Below are positions 15,391 to 25,041 of a DNA stretch of 64,000 bases, piece by piece. The notes under the pieces were generated by a model. The model was not told where the DNA came from and did no database searches. It saw only the letters and a program-made list of their open reading frames with translations. Within the stretch, counting starts at the first letter, position 1. Every line of letters starts with the position of its first letter. This DNA comes from Maridesulfovibrio hydrothermalis AM13 = DSM 14728 (lineage in GTDB: Bacteria; Desulfobacterota; Desulfovibrionia; Desulfovibrionales; Desulfovibrionaceae). Position numbers and translations under genes: made by a program. Location of the stretch: NCBI RefSeq assembly GCF_000331025.1, contig NC_020055.1, forward strand, positions 2,947,370-3,011,369. The letters are read 5' to 3'.

Positions 15391-17322
15391 TTATATTTTT
15401 TCAGCACTGAGTTTTGAAAAATCTACTTTAAATGTTCCGGATCTGGTTTCAACAACAGCAACATCAGCAGCACGATCATAGCTTTTCACCAAGTTACTGT
15501 CACTGCATCCAACAGCTGAGCGTCCAATAACCGTCAGCATAGAAAACGGAGATGCCCCCTTGCGGCTGATATGATAGCGCATTCCGGAGCGGGGTATATC
15601 CTTTCCCATAGGCCGGATTAATACGGAATATCGTTTAAAATCCGCGCTCCCCCCCTGACTATCCAGACTCATGCTGTATCCGCTTCCAAAATCAAGACAG
15701 ATATCATTGCCGACCATCAGAGCCTTGCGGGCAACATGAATGGGATAGTCAATCAGCATATTTCCTGACGGCGCAACCTTATCCCGGATAACCATATCCG
15801 CGCCGTCAATGACGAAAACAGTTCTCAGCCATGATTCGGGTCTGATCGAATGAGGATAATATCCGGCAAGCTCTGCTTCAACAGCCTGATAACCGTCCGC
15901 ACTTGCAAAACGCGGCTTACTTATCTTACCCCGCCCTTTTTTATAATCCAGCTCCCGAAACCACGGTCCGCCTTCACCAAGCTGTCCAAGTTTATTAAAA
16001 GTCAGGATATTATGACTGGATGAAAGCTTTTTCATGACATAACCATCATCCTGAACCAGCGATTTTTTTCCTAACCACAACCCGTAAGTACCTTCATCAG
16101 GATGAATGTGTGAACCGGGATAATTACCCTTTGACTGAGCCAGAAAACCTTGCGGAGGACCGGCTTTGAAAAAAACCAGCGAGGCATTATCCTTCCACGA
16201 TGAACGGCTGAGCAACAATCCTAGATTATCAAACCAGGCATACCCCGGAAGATTATCAGGTGATACAGGTATCACATCAGGATTGTACCAGATGTAATCC
16301 TGCCAAAGGATAGATGTCTTCCTCTTTTTTCTTTCAATCTCTGTTGCAAGCCATTGAGCATGGCCGTCATTAAAAATAGACCCCAGACAACGCAGGATTG
16401 CCCCCGGCCCCTTATAATCGACCATAGGTGAATCAGCAAAATCCACATTATAATGAAAACCGGGAAGGGAGGCATAAAGTCTGAATTTGGACGTATTTTT
16501 AAAAAAAGAACTATTTTTAATCTGATCAATTCCCTGCACCGGAGCCAGAGCCATATAATAATTAAGAAGCCATAAAGTTCCATAACTCCAGTACCCGACC
16601 CCCTCATGAGACGCACCATCGGGTGAAAGCAATCCAAGCACTTTATTAAAATTATTTTCAGCTTCATCAAGCCATTTGGCTGCGCGCCGATCTTCACCAT
16701 AAAGGGCTATTCCGGCAACAGCCATAGCCGCAGTGTTTACATAGTTATGATTTTGAAGCAGGCCGCGTGACTGCGCCCACCATAATCTTTTGGTCTTGAT
16801 TATCTCATAAAAAATTTCTGCATGCTCCCCGATTGCGTCTCTGACCATCAACCTGAGTGCAGGCGAAAGTTCATCATAAAGCCAGTCATAAGCAAGCGAC
16901 AAAGCAAATAAAACATGTGCTGCGCCAAGGTCTTCATTGCCGGCCCAATTAGGATCGGCACTGAAGGTGCGCAGTAAATCCTCGACTTTATTAAAATTGA
17001 TGAAATCACCGGTGATGAGATAGTGAAAAGATAAATTTATCAGGCCATCTGCCGGCCGTCTTAATGTTGTAGTATTAAAGCGGATAAGATTATTGGGAAC
17101 ACGATTTCCGACCAGCCCTTTACCGCGCCTTTTAATCATCTTGAGAAAATCAGAATAAGGCTTCTCTTCCCTCACTTCCCGAAGTTCGGCAAGTTTTTGC
17201 GCATCAAAAAAAAGTCGCGGTCTTTTGTCTAATACAGAATAGTCTACGCCTTTGCATAATGCAGGGCCTGCCCATAGAACAGAAATCAAAATCAAAGCTG
17301 AAAAGACCGGCTTGAGCCGCAT
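15391..17322 (-). CDS. Secreted heparinase II/III-like polysaccharide lyase
   Basis: Predicted 643-residue exported protein. A signal peptide occupies residues 1-24. An alpha/alpha-barrel-type N-terminal half includes NHNYVNTAAMAVAGIALYG and SHEGVGYWSYGTLWLLNYY, both typical of the alginate lyase/heparinase II family. The C-terminal beta-sandwich has the HIHPDEGTYGLWLGKKSLVQDDGYV segment near residue 420, including the conserved His and Asp. Such enzymes depolymerise acidic polysaccharides; in an export operon it may trim or release the product. Start at 17322 is fixed by GGAGG four bases upstream. Substrate unknown. Confidence 0.78.
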   Translation of the reverse strand: MRLKPVFSALILISVLWAGPALCKGVDYSVLDKRPRLFFDAQKLAELREVREEKPYSDFLKMIKRRGKGLVGNRVPNNLIRFNTTTLRRPADGLINLSFHYLITGDFINFNKVEDLLRTFSADPNWAGNEDLGAAHVLFALSLAYDWLYDELSPALRLMVRDAIGEHAEIFYEIIKTKRLWWAQSRGLLQNHNYVNTAAMAVAGIALYGEDRRAAKWLDEAENNFNKVLGLLSPDGASHEGVGYWSYGTLWLLNYYMALAPVQGIDQIKNSSFFKNTSKFRLYASLPGFHYNVDFADSPMVDYKGPGAILRCLGSIFNDGHAQWLATEIERKKRKTSILWQDYIWYNPDVIPVSPDNLPGYAWFDNLGLLLSRSSWKDNASLVFFKAGPPQGFLAQSKGNYPGSHIHPDEGTYGLWLGKKSLVQDDGYVMKKLSSSHNILTFNKLGQLGEGGPWFRELDYKKGRGKISKPRFASADGYQAVEAELAGYYPHSIRPESWLRTVFVIDGADMVIRDKVAPSGNMLIDYPIHVARKALMVGNDICLDFGSGYSMSLDSQGGSADFKRYSVLIRPMGKDIPRSGMRYHISRKGASPFSMLTVIGRSAVGCSDSNLVKSYDRAADVAVVETRSGTFKVDFSKLSAEKI

Positions 17323-17335
17323 TAATCCTCCGAGG

Positions 17336-18319
17336 TTATTTCTGCGCAGCAATTCGCTTAAGAGTTTTAACTATTTTAATCAAAGTCCGTTTCACAATTC
17401 CCATTGAAGCTTCAAGACTGGCAACTCTATTCTGCAACCCCTCAACATATTCTCCCAGATCCTCGCTGTCATAACGCTCCGTTGACTCAGGAGCAGTTAA
17501 AAGCCCCTCCTCAATGCGTTCCCGGGCAAATCCCTCGACAAGCTCCGCTGTAACGGGCTTAATATCATCCGCAAAACCGTAAATAAGGGAACCCTCGCAA
17601 AGGACGTTGATATTACGGGGGATACCGTACGAATATTCAGTTATTTTTTTAACCGCACTGTCAGGTATAATTGTTTGTGGATCTTCCGCCCCGCCTTGGC
17701 GCAGACGGTAATAAACGTATTCTACAACCTCCTGCTCACGGAGACGGGAAAGATGCGCACTGACCACAATACGCTGTACAATCTGACTGTACTTGGCCTT
17801 TCTCAGGCGAGCGCGAAAACCGGACTGCCCAACCATCAGGATTGAAATCAGATTATCCTTACCGGCCTGAAGATTGGAAATCATACGAACCTGTTCAAGT
17901 GCTCCATCGCTCAGATTCTGGGCTTCATCCAGAATAAGCATAACTTTTTTCTCACCCTTGGTGTAAGTCTCCAGTAAAAAGCTCTGCAATGTATCAAGAC
18001 ATGATGCCGGAGTAGGCTTTTCAGGCAACTCTACTTCAAGTTCGGTAAGAATCATTTCTACAATATGATCACCGTCGACCCCGCTGTTAAAAATAACCCC
18101 GACAAGAGTATCTTCACACCTGTCAATGACCAGCTTGTAAATGATTGAAGTTTTACCTGTCCCGGCATCACCTGTAAGCAAAATAAGGCTGTCCCCGTTC
18201 ATCAAGCCGTATTCGATATGAGTGATCGCCTGCTGATGCCACTGACTTAAATAAAAAAAGTCGGGATCAGGCAGAATGTTGAAGGGCTTTTCTTTTAGTC
18301 CGTAAAATTCCAGATACAT
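17336..18319 (-). CDS. ExeA/XrtA-type secretion ATPase
   Basis: Predicted 327-residue AAA ATPase of the exosortase-associated type (similar to ExeA/GspA and to TIGR03015). Walker A is GDAGTGKTS near residue 50, Walker B is MLILDEAQNLSDGALEQ near residue 130, and an arginine finger region follows. The N-terminus YLEFYGLKEKPFNILPDPDFFY is characteristic. A short coiled coil lies at the C-terminus. The ATP-driven action is unknown but it occurs consistently in exosortase/EPS loci. Start at 18319 (MYLEFYG) is preferred; AGGCGG lies 8 bases upstream. Confidence 0.85.
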   Translation of the reverse strand: MYLEFYGLKEKPFNILPDPDFFYLSQWHQQAITHIEYGLMNGDSLILLTGDAGTGKTSIIYKLVIDRCEDTLVGVIFNSGVDGDHIVEMILTELEVELPEKPTPASCLDTLQSFLLETYTKGEKKVMLILDEAQNLSDGALEQVRMISNLQAGKDNLISILMVGQSGFRARLRKAKYSQIVQRIVVSAHLSRLREQEVVEYVYYRLRQGGAEDPQTIIPDSAVKKITEYSYGIPRNINVLCEGSLIYGFADDIKPVTAELVEGFARERIEEGLLTAPESTERYDSEDLGEYVEGLQNRVASLEASMGIVKRTLIKIVKTLKRIAAQK

Positions 18320-18331
18320 ATTCAATACCGC

Positions 18332-19246
18332 CTAGGAAACAACATCCAGACTTTCTTTTTCAGTCTTATTTAAAACAACCCCTACAATATTACGCCCTTC
18401 AAGAAGGCTCATGGCTTTCTGCACATGTTCACGAGAGGTTTTGCCGGCCTCAACAACAAAAATAATACCATCAACGTAACTTGAAAAGACAAGCGCATCA
18501 GGAGCATGTAAAAGATCGGGACAATCAAATACAACATAACGGTCCGGATAACGCTCTTTCATCTCCTTAATCATTTCCTGAAGTTTGGGCGAGCCGAGAA
18601 TTTCAGTTGAACCTCTGATAGGATCGCCCGCCGGAAGATAGGACAGCTTGTTAATCCCCGGCTTAACCAGCAAATCCGGAACGGGGACATTATGCAGCAG
18701 ATGATCGCTAAGCCCCTTTTCCACTTCAATACCAAGATATTTATGTGTACTTGGATTACGCATATCCGTATCAACCAGCAGTGCAAACTGGTCAACTTCA
18801 CGGGCGATACTTATGGCCAGATTAATAGAGGTGATAGTTTTACCTTCACCGGGCATTGCGCTGGTGACCATAAGCACATTATGTCCTTTTTTCTTAGTGC
18901 GATGCAGAATCTGAGTTCTCAGCAGGTTATAGATATCAGTAAAGGAGGCACTGCTATGTCTGGTAAGTACTCTGTTCTTTGCCAGAGTAATCTCATCAAG
19001 GATCAGGTCATCCTGATAGAAAGCTCTGGGAACAGGACAGGCCCGCCCTTTATCTCCATCATGTCTGCTGGCAGAAAATCCGGCTCCTTCTGCATCAGGA
19101 TGGACAACATCATCACAAAGAACGTCAGAGCCTTGACCGGCTTCTACTGGTTCGACATGAGACTGGCCTTTTTCAATCCAGCTCTGCTCTTCTTTCAAGC
19201 GTTTATTACGTTTGGCCTTTTCTACAGCCTTGAGCAGCTTGCTCAT
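18332..19246 (-). CDS. CpsD/CapB-like tyrosine kinase of the exosortase/EPS locus
   Basis: Predicted 304-residue cytosolic BY-kinase-type ATPase (TIGR03018-like). Walker A is SAMPGEGKTITSINLA near residue 132, Walker A-prime is LLVDTDMRNP near residue 163, and Walker B is YVVFDCPDLLHAPDALV near 240. The C-terminus lacks the tyrosine cluster of classical BY-kinases, so autophosphorylation there is doubtful. The N-terminal 90 residues are charged and low in conservation. It normally works with the Wzz protein encoded immediately upstream to control polymer length and export. Confidence 0.88.
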   Translation of the reverse strand: MSKLLKAVEKAKRNKRLKEEQSWIEKGQSHVEPVEAGQGSDVLCDDVVHPDAEGAGFSASRHDGDKGRACPVPRAFYQDDLILDEITLAKNRVLTRHSSASFTDIYNLLRTQILHRTKKKGHNVLMVTSAMPGEGKTITSINLAISIAREVDQFALLVDTDMRNPSTHKYLGIEVEKGLSDHLLHNVPVPDLLVKPGINKLSYLPAGDPIRGSTEILGSPKLQEMIKEMKERYPDRYVVFDCPDLLHAPDALVFSSYVDGIIFVVEAGKTSREHVQKAMSLLEGRNIVGVVLNKTEKESLDVVS

Positions 19247-19266
19247 GATGACTCCATATATTCGTA

Positions 19267-21018
19267 TTAAAAATTAAGTACCAGTTTGCGAACAATTTTT
19301 ACTGCGATAATATCAAGAGGCATATAGAAAAAATGTACACCTGCAATGCTCAAAACAATTATCGAAAATACAGCAAGCACAGAACCCCACTTTTTACGAA
19401 TTTTAGACCGTGCTTCAGCCTCAGTTTCCCAATATGGAACAATGACCAGAACCGGATACTTAACAATATTTGAAAGCTCTTCCGGCCTGCGGATGGAGCG
19501 GTCCATAAATTCAAGAAAAGTTCCGATGCCGATCCCTACTCCTATTGAAAGCACGAACCCCACAAACACAAGAGCCAGACGATTCGGCCTGATAGGTTTT
19601 TCCGGCACGATCGGAGGATCGATCAAAGTGAAACGTTCAGCCAGCTGACTTTGCTCAAGCCCCTTTGCTTCACGCGCGGAAAGCAGTCTGGTGTTAACAT
19701 CCTGATACTTCATCTGCGCATTTTCATAGTCACGCAGAAGGACTTTATATTCCTGCTCCACCTGCGGGGTATTTACCACCCGGCGTTGAAATTTCAAAAA
19801 CTGATTTTTAAGCTCGGCATAGACCCGTTCCGCCTCGGCTATTTCAAGTTCCGTGGATGCAACCTGAGTTTCAATCTGAATATAACCGGGGTTGTCCGGA
19901 AGATCTGCTGAAGTTTCAAACATCCCATCCTCAAGGGCAACTTCGCCCAGCCGGTCATTCAGGTTGTCTATCTCCCTGTTAAGCTGAATTATTTCAGGAT
20001 GTTTTTCAGAATATTTTTTGCGCAGTACGGCCAGCTCCTGCTCTTTGTTCCTGATCTGACGTTTAACCAGATCAAAACTTTGCACAGCGTCAACCTCTTC
20101 TTCAAGAGATTCGACCTGTCTTTTCATAGCCAGTACGGCCGGATGCTTTGCAGAATACTTAGATGTAAGGGAAATATACTCACGGCGAAGCTTTTCAAGA
20201 TCTTCTTTAGCGGTTGAAAACCGGGTTCCGTCGTTGGATACGATTTTAAGATGCGGATCAATGCTGGCTCTCTGCCCTTCTAAATATACCTTGCGGTTTT
20301 TTAGAGAAGCAATCTGCTCCTGAACTTTGTCCAGTTCACGCTGAAGCCGCTCCATAGAATTCATATTGTGAACAAGAAGTTCAGGCAGCTCATTACCATG
20401 CCCTTCTTTAAAATTAGCAATTTGTGATTCAAGCTCAAGTATTTCAGAACGCAATTCAGCAAGCTGTAATTCAAGAAATTCAAATGTGGACCGGGCTTTT
20501 TCCTCGCGCTCTTTAAGATTCTCTTTGAGGTAAAGCGAAGTCAAAACATTAGCAACCTGAGCAACCTTCTGCGGGCGGCGTCCCTCGTATGAAAGAGTAA
20601 ATGCAACGGTAGCACTGGAGGGACGGCCTGAATACTGGTTGGTAATTTCTGCAGTAATAGGCTCAAGCTGAATATCTTCACGCATTTTGGTGATGATTTC
20701 TTCTGTAGTATATTTGCCGATAAGGTCGGGATAAAGGTCAAACTCCTTAATAATATTCAGAAGGTTCCCATGACTTAAAACAATCTGTGAAATAGATTGC
20801 AACCTTTCCTCTACAAAACCGGTAACAGTTGTCTGAACCAGTTCCTGCGGAATATCCTGATCTTCAATTAAAATAGTTGCTGTTGATTTATACACTGGAG
20901 CAAGAACAAAAGCCAAAATCACAACCATAGTAAAAACAACACCGGCCGGAATGATAAACTGATATTTCCTGCGCCGCAGCACATCAATGTAATATGCAAT
21001 ATCCGAGCTTTGCTGCAT
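19267..21018 (-). CDS. Chain-length determinant (Wzz/GNVR) protein
   Basis: Predicted 583-residue inner-membrane protein with a Wzz N-terminal domain, two transmembrane helices (about residues 20-40 and 560-583, plus one near 490-510) and two long periplasmic coiled coils at about residues 170-250 and 275-440. The GNVR-type segment is VEQEYKVLLRDYENAQMKYQDVNTRLLSAREA. It controls polymer length and couples to the outer-membrane exporter; in exosortase loci it corresponds to TIGR03007. Its partner kinase is directly downstream. Confidence 0.88.
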   Translation of the reverse strand: MQQSSDIAYYIDVLRRRKYQFIIPAGVVFTMVVILAFVLAPVYKSTATILIEDQDIPQELVQTTVTGFVEERLQSISQIVLSHGNLLNIIKEFDLYPDLIGKYTTEEIITKMREDIQLEPITAEITNQYSGRPSSATVAFTLSYEGRRPQKVAQVANVLTSLYLKENLKEREEKARSTFEFLELQLAELRSEILELESQIANFKEGHGNELPELLVHNMNSMERLQRELDKVQEQIASLKNRKVYLEGQRASIDPHLKIVSNDGTRFSTAKEDLEKLRREYISLTSKYSAKHPAVLAMKRQVESLEEEVDAVQSFDLVKRQIRNKEQELAVLRKKYSEKHPEIIQLNREIDNLNDRLGEVALEDGMFETSADLPDNPGYIQIETQVASTELEIAEAERVYAELKNQFLKFQRRVVNTPQVEQEYKVLLRDYENAQMKYQDVNTRLLSAREAKGLEQSQLAERFTLIDPPIVPEKPIRPNRLALVFVGFVLSIGVGIGIGTFLEFMDRSIRRPEELSNIVKYPVLVIVPYWETEAEARSKIRKKWGSVLAVFSIIVLSIAGVHFFYMPLDIIAVKIVRKLVLNF

Positions 21019-21033
21019 TTAACCCTGACCCCT

Positions 21034-22704
21034 TTAATTTATCTCTGTAGGAAAGGCATATGAAATACCTACCCATGATTTAAACCTTTCATCGGAGGAA
21101 CCACTAATTTCGTTCCGTCCCCAATTATAACTGAACCCGCCGAAGGCATTCCAATCTTTTTCAAACTCCCACGTAAGTACTGACTGAGTAAACAAACCGG
21201 TAGATTCGGTTTTTTGACCGCCATTTGCACCATCAGTCTCAATCATCCAGTACGTATTGATCATGTCGTAAGTAAAATACTCAGTAAACTCGTAACGGCA
21301 GTAAACTTCCGCCTGATCAAGTACCTCGTTTTCGCCATAACGTCCCGGACGCACAACCCGTTCAATTGCCGGAACAATCTCGTATTTAAGTTTTCTATAA
21401 GCCAGTTCAGCGCGGAACTGGTATAATAAATCCTGACTCTCTCCGCGGCCTGCGTCACTTGAATAGTTAGAAATAGTAGTCCCCGGCCCCCCTTTAAGCG
21501 ACAACTTCCATCCCGGTGAAAATTGATGATCGATACCGAAAACAGCCTGAAAAGAAACCTGATCACTTTTTAAATCGTCAATTTCACGGCTGAAATGTGT
21601 AAAAGTACTCATCTGCCCTACGAAAAGAGTCGTCAATTCATTCGGAAGCGCATGCCCCCAGACGAAACTGAGCACATTTGTAACATAGTCCGAATCCGTC
21701 TTCCTTTCATAGTCTGTTTTATCAAAATAATTGGAAATTCGTAAATTATCCCTCTCCCCTATTCTCCAGTTCAGATCGGGAGTAACGGTGGATTTTAAGA
21801 TAATGGTAGGATCAAGGTCAAAGCCACCGGCTTCAAAAGTATTTTGATCAAGATTGTGGTAACGCTTATGATTCATATCAAGCCCGCCGCTAAGTCTGGG
21901 CGAGAACTTATAATTACCTGAAAGATCAAGACTGTAATCATACCTGTCCAGCTCGTTATACCTGAGATAGTCGCGATAAATAAAGTCTCCCCTGAACTTC
22001 AGATTCATATCCTCGCCGATCGCCTCAAGTTTAAGAGACGGAGTAATTTCGGTGACAAGGTCTTCAATCGCTTTATAGTCAACATTTGAATCGTAAGTTT
22101 CACGAATACTAAGGGAGGGGGTTGCTTTAACTACCTTGCCGGACAGCCCTGCAAATCTTTTGGGAGTGGTGAAAAAACTCCCATCCTCTGAACCTTTGCG
22201 CCGCCTTTCTTCAGCACTGTCAGAGGGTACGAGGGAAACCGAGGGAGAAGAAAAACGATCTTTATTTATAACTTCAGATTCACCTGCGCCCGCAGGTAAA
22301 ACCGTTTGAGCACGGCTTAACTTAGATGCTCCTGAACTCTCAGCTGAAAGCACAGAACCGCCAGAAGCAGCATCTGCCGCAGGTGCTGGGGAGTTTACAA
22401 CAGAAATATTTTCAGCATGCTCCAAGGGGACAGAAGTTCTTCTTTCGTCAGTATCAGCCAACACATCAATGCTGCTGTTTACATCATTTGAAAGAGGCCT
22501 AGAGCTTATAACTAGATTAGTTACAGGTCTTTTCAGATCAGCAACATGAACCAGATCAGTCTTTTCAGCCAGATTTTCTAAGGGGAGAATAACAGGCATC
22601 CGAACGCGCCAGGATGGTTCCTCCTGAGCGAACACACCACACACCGGTATAAGCAAAATGCTAAGCAGTGCGATGCGAAACAACCTGTAGCTAGATCTGG
22701 ACAT
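21034..22704 (-). CDS. Outer-membrane beta-barrel protein of the exosortase/EPS locus
   Basis: Predicted 556-residue secreted protein with a signal peptide (residues 1-26), a 150-residue Ser/Ala/Glu-rich linker and a C-terminal region of alternating hydrophobic/hydrophilic strands ending in an aromatic-rich strand (SWVGISYAFPTEIN), consistent with a transmembrane beta-barrel. It fits the outer-membrane protein seen beside Wza and Wzz in exosortase systems (TIGR03016-like) and may help pass polymer. Start supported by GAGGAG. Family assignment rests on position and strand pattern. Confidence 0.75.
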   Translation of the reverse strand: MSRSSYRLFRIALLSILLIPVCGVFAQEEPSWRVRMPVILPLENLAEKTDLVHVADLKRPVTNLVISSRPLSNDVNSSIDVLADTDERRTSVPLEHAENISVVNSPAPAADAASGGSVLSAESSGASKLSRAQTVLPAGAGESEVINKDRFSSPSVSLVPSDSAEERRRKGSEDGSFFTTPKRFAGLSGKVVKATPSLSIRETYDSNVDYKAIEDLVTEITPSLKLEAIGEDMNLKFRGDFIYRDYLRYNELDRYDYSLDLSGNYKFSPRLSGGLDMNHKRYHNLDQNTFEAGGFDLDPTIILKSTVTPDLNWRIGERDNLRISNYFDKTDYERKTDSDYVTNVLSFVWGHALPNELTTLFVGQMSTFTHFSREIDDLKSDQVSFQAVFGIDHQFSPGWKLSLKGGPGTTISNYSSDAGRGESQDLLYQFRAELAYRKLKYEIVPAIERVVRPGRYGENEVLDQAEVYCRYEFTEYFTYDMINTYWMIETDGANGGQKTESTGLFTQSVLTWEFEKDWNAFGGFSYNWGRNEISGSSDERFKSWVGISYAFPTEIN

Positions 22705-22755
22705 CTGACTCCTCTACCGAAGCCCGAAAAATCATATCCTCAACGACCTTTTCGG

Positions 22756-23331
22756 TTAAGGGACAACAACGGTATCTCCGGGAATTAAAACGATGTTCTG
22801 CTCTAAATTCTCACCCTCTGTAAATTCATCATAATCGAAGTTAAAAACCTTCTGAGTTCCATCAGGCAGTCTGCGCACAATGATGATACTTCCACTTTCA
22901 GCAAAGGGGCTGAGTCCGGCAGACATTGCAAGAGCCTGCACAACAGTCATTTCCTGACCCATGACCAGCATTTTGGGATTCTTCACTTTTCCCATGACAT
23001 AAACCTTGGGATTTTCCACTTTGCGCAAAATAACTGTAACCGCCGCATCGGGCACATACTCTATAATACGTTTTCTGACTTCTTCCCGAAGCTGATCCAC
23101 TGTCAGCCCTCCGGCCTGCAAATCTCCGGCAAGAGGAAAGGAGACTCCTCCATCAGGACGGACAACAACCTCCCGGGCAAGCTCTTCATCTCCCCACACA
23201 GAAATTTCTACAATGTCCTCAGGGCCAAGCTTGTATCCACTATTTTTGGCTTCCTGCGCATAAGCATCATGAGATAAGAAAGCAATAAATGTGACAACAA
23301 AAATAAAACCCAATAATTTAAAAGACTTCAT
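22756..23331 (-). CDS. Polysaccharide export protein (Wza-like)
   Basis: Predicted 191-residue periplasmic/outer-membrane protein with a signal peptide (cleavage after AYA) and two domains: Poly_export (DIVEISVWGDEELAREVVVRPDG to about residue 105) and an SLBB domain (about 110-185 with KVYVMGKVKNP). It lacks the C-terminal amphipathic helix of E. coli Wza, so it probably needs the adjacent beta-barrel protein for outer-membrane passage. Start supported by GGAGG 5 bases upstream. It is the first gene of the export operon and lies 174 bases downstream of the glycosylphosphotransferase gene. Confidence 0.9.
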   Translation of the reverse strand: MKSFKLLGFIFVVTFIAFLSHDAYAQEAKNSGYKLGPEDIVEISVWGDEELAREVVVRPDGGVSFPLAGDLQAGGLTVDQLREEVRKRIIEYVPDAAVTVILRKVENPKVYVMGKVKNPKMLVMGQEMTVVQALAMSAGLSPFAESGSIIIVRRLPDGTQKVFNFDYDEFTEGENLEQNIVLIPGDTVVVP

Positions 23332-23505
23332 TCAAACCTCCACAAATATGAATACGCCTTAAATATATTCATTCACATAAAATCAACGTCATTCAACCCA
23401 GCAATTTCAAAACCTTGACAAAACAACTGCATGGTAAAACATAAGTAAGAACTTTATAAATGATAATCAACAGTAAATAAGATATGCAGTCAGAATTCTA
23501 TAGTC

Positions 23506-24897
23506 CTATTGCCGCCACGCCAATTTAAAAACTGTCTTAAAAATTATTTCAAGATCCAAAAAAACAGACCATCTTTGCAAGTACATAATGTCAAATGAGA
23601 TTCTCCTTTTCATATCCTCATCTGACCTGATCTCCCCTCTGCATCCATTAATCTGCGCCAGTCCGGTTATTCCGGGCTTTGAAATATGCCTGAGCATGTA
23701 CCCCGAGATATGAGTCCGGTATTCCTCATTCATTTTAACGGCATGAGGGCGAGGACCAACAATTGACATTGACCCCATAAGTACATTTAAAAACTGAGGA
23801 AGCTCATCAAGACTGTTTTTGCGCAGGAAAAGCCCAAACTTGGTTATACGGGAATCTCCCTCTGTCGCAGGAACGAAATCATATCCGTTTTCAAGCACCT
23901 TCATGGTTCTGAACTTGTAAATCTGAAAAGGCTCGCCCTCAAGTCCATACCGCCACTGTTTGAAGAGCACAGGCCCTTTTGAAGTCAACTTTATCCCCAA
24001 AGCTATTATAATCATTAATGGAGAAATGAGGATAATAATAACCATTGCCAATAGCAAGTCTTCAATCCGCTTGACCAGCCCGTTCATCCCTTCAAAGGGT
24101 GAAGATCTAAGCATGATGGCAGTCTGTCCTGCAACATGAGCAATGTCACCACCCATAAGACGCTTAAAAATTGACATATCAGGAAAAAAATAAACCTGAA
24201 CAGTTGAGTCTTCAAGTGCTCTGAGCAAGTCATTCAATAAAGGTTCCTCACGCATGGGAAGTGCTAAATAAACAAGCTGGATACCGTTATCTTTAACATA
24301 GCGGGGAAGGTCGACAATTTTTCCAAGACATGGACTCAGCCCATTGCATTCTTCATCACCACGACCAAAAAAACCCTCAACAACCACTCCAGCCCAAGAA
24401 TTTTCATTTATCCACTCTGAAAGAGCAATGCCAAGCTCCCCTGTTCCCGCAATTACGACTTTCTTGCTCATGCCGGATTTAAAAAAACATTGAAAAAAAA
24501 TCTTGCGAACAAAAAAACGCTCGACACACAGAATAACAGGCCACACAAAGAACCAAAGAAGTATTACCCGTCTTGAATATATACTTGATACCTTAAACGC
24601 ATACCCGAGCATAAGCATGGCTGCAAAGACAAAAAGGACTGCAACAACGATGTGGTTGCACTCTGAAACAATATCAGAACCGGCCCAGTTCTTATAAACC
24701 CCTGCAACATGAAAACATATCAGAGTAAGAACAATAGAAGTGATAATAAGCAGTGCTATCTGCGGAGATCTGGAGGCAAAAGAACCAGGGGAAAAAGCAG
24801 AATATAAAAACAGAAGTATCCCCGCCCCCAAAGCAGTATCCAAGAATTTATGAAATGGCCCGAGCATTTCTATTGGGAAACTGAATTTATTTTTCAT
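23506..24897 (-). CDS. Exopolysaccharide undecaprenyl glycosylphosphotransferase
   Basis: Predicted 463-residue membrane protein of the EpsE/WbaP/CpsA type that starts polymer synthesis by moving a sugar phosphate to undecaprenyl phosphate. It has four or five N-terminal transmembrane segments, a CoA-binding-like (NAD-fold) domain at about 145-260, and the catalytic bacterial sugar transferase domain at 280-460 with FKQWRYGLEGEPFQIYKFRTM and SLDELPQFLNVLMGSMSIVGPRP. Start at 24897 is chosen over an earlier GTG because AAAGGGG lies upstream. It begins a separate transcript; TPR gene terminator lies upstream. Confidence 0.92.
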   Translation of the reverse strand: MKNKFSFPIEMLGPFHKFLDTALGAGILLFLYSAFSPGSFASRSPQIALLIITSIVLTLICFHVAGVYKNWAGSDIVSECNHIVVAVLFVFAAMLMLGYAFKVSSIYSRRVILLWFFVWPVILCVERFFVRKIFFQCFFKSGMSKKVVIAGTGELGIALSEWINENSWAGVVVEGFFGRGDEECNGLSPCLGKIVDLPRYVKDNGIQLVYLALPMREEPLLNDLLRALEDSTVQVYFFPDMSIFKRLMGGDIAHVAGQTAIMLRSSPFEGMNGLVKRIEDLLLAMVIIILISPLMIIIALGIKLTSKGPVLFKQWRYGLEGEPFQIYKFRTMKVLENGYDFVPATEGDSRITKFGLFLRKNSLDELPQFLNVLMGSMSIVGPRPHAVKMNEEYRTHISGYMLRHISKPGITGLAQINGCRGEIRSDEDMKRRISFDIMYLQRWSVFLDLEIIFKTVFKLAWRQ

Positions 24898-24981
24898 AAT
24901 ATCCCCTTTCATGCGATCACTCACATATTTTATATATTATGACAACAAATAATCAATTTATCCAGCATGTTTCTATTATAA

Positions 24982-25012
24982 TAAAAAAGGAGACTACTAA
25001 CAGCAGTCTCCT
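24982..25012 (-). terminator. Intrinsic terminator of the TPR gene
   Basis: On the minus strand a 7-bp stem (GGAGACT with AGTCTCC; 24989-24995 and 25005-25011) with a 9-base loop is followed by six T. It lies about 30 bases after the stop of the TPR lipoprotein gene and separates it from the glycosylphosphotransferase gene. Confidence 0.8.
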
Positions 25013-25041
25013 CCATTTTAAACTTAATATTATTCTTCTTA

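Noticed and set aside
23401-23414. GG-N10-GC spacing upstream of the Wza-like gene on the minus strand
   Set aside because: Only the dinucleotides and TTGC match; the CAC of the -24 element is missing.
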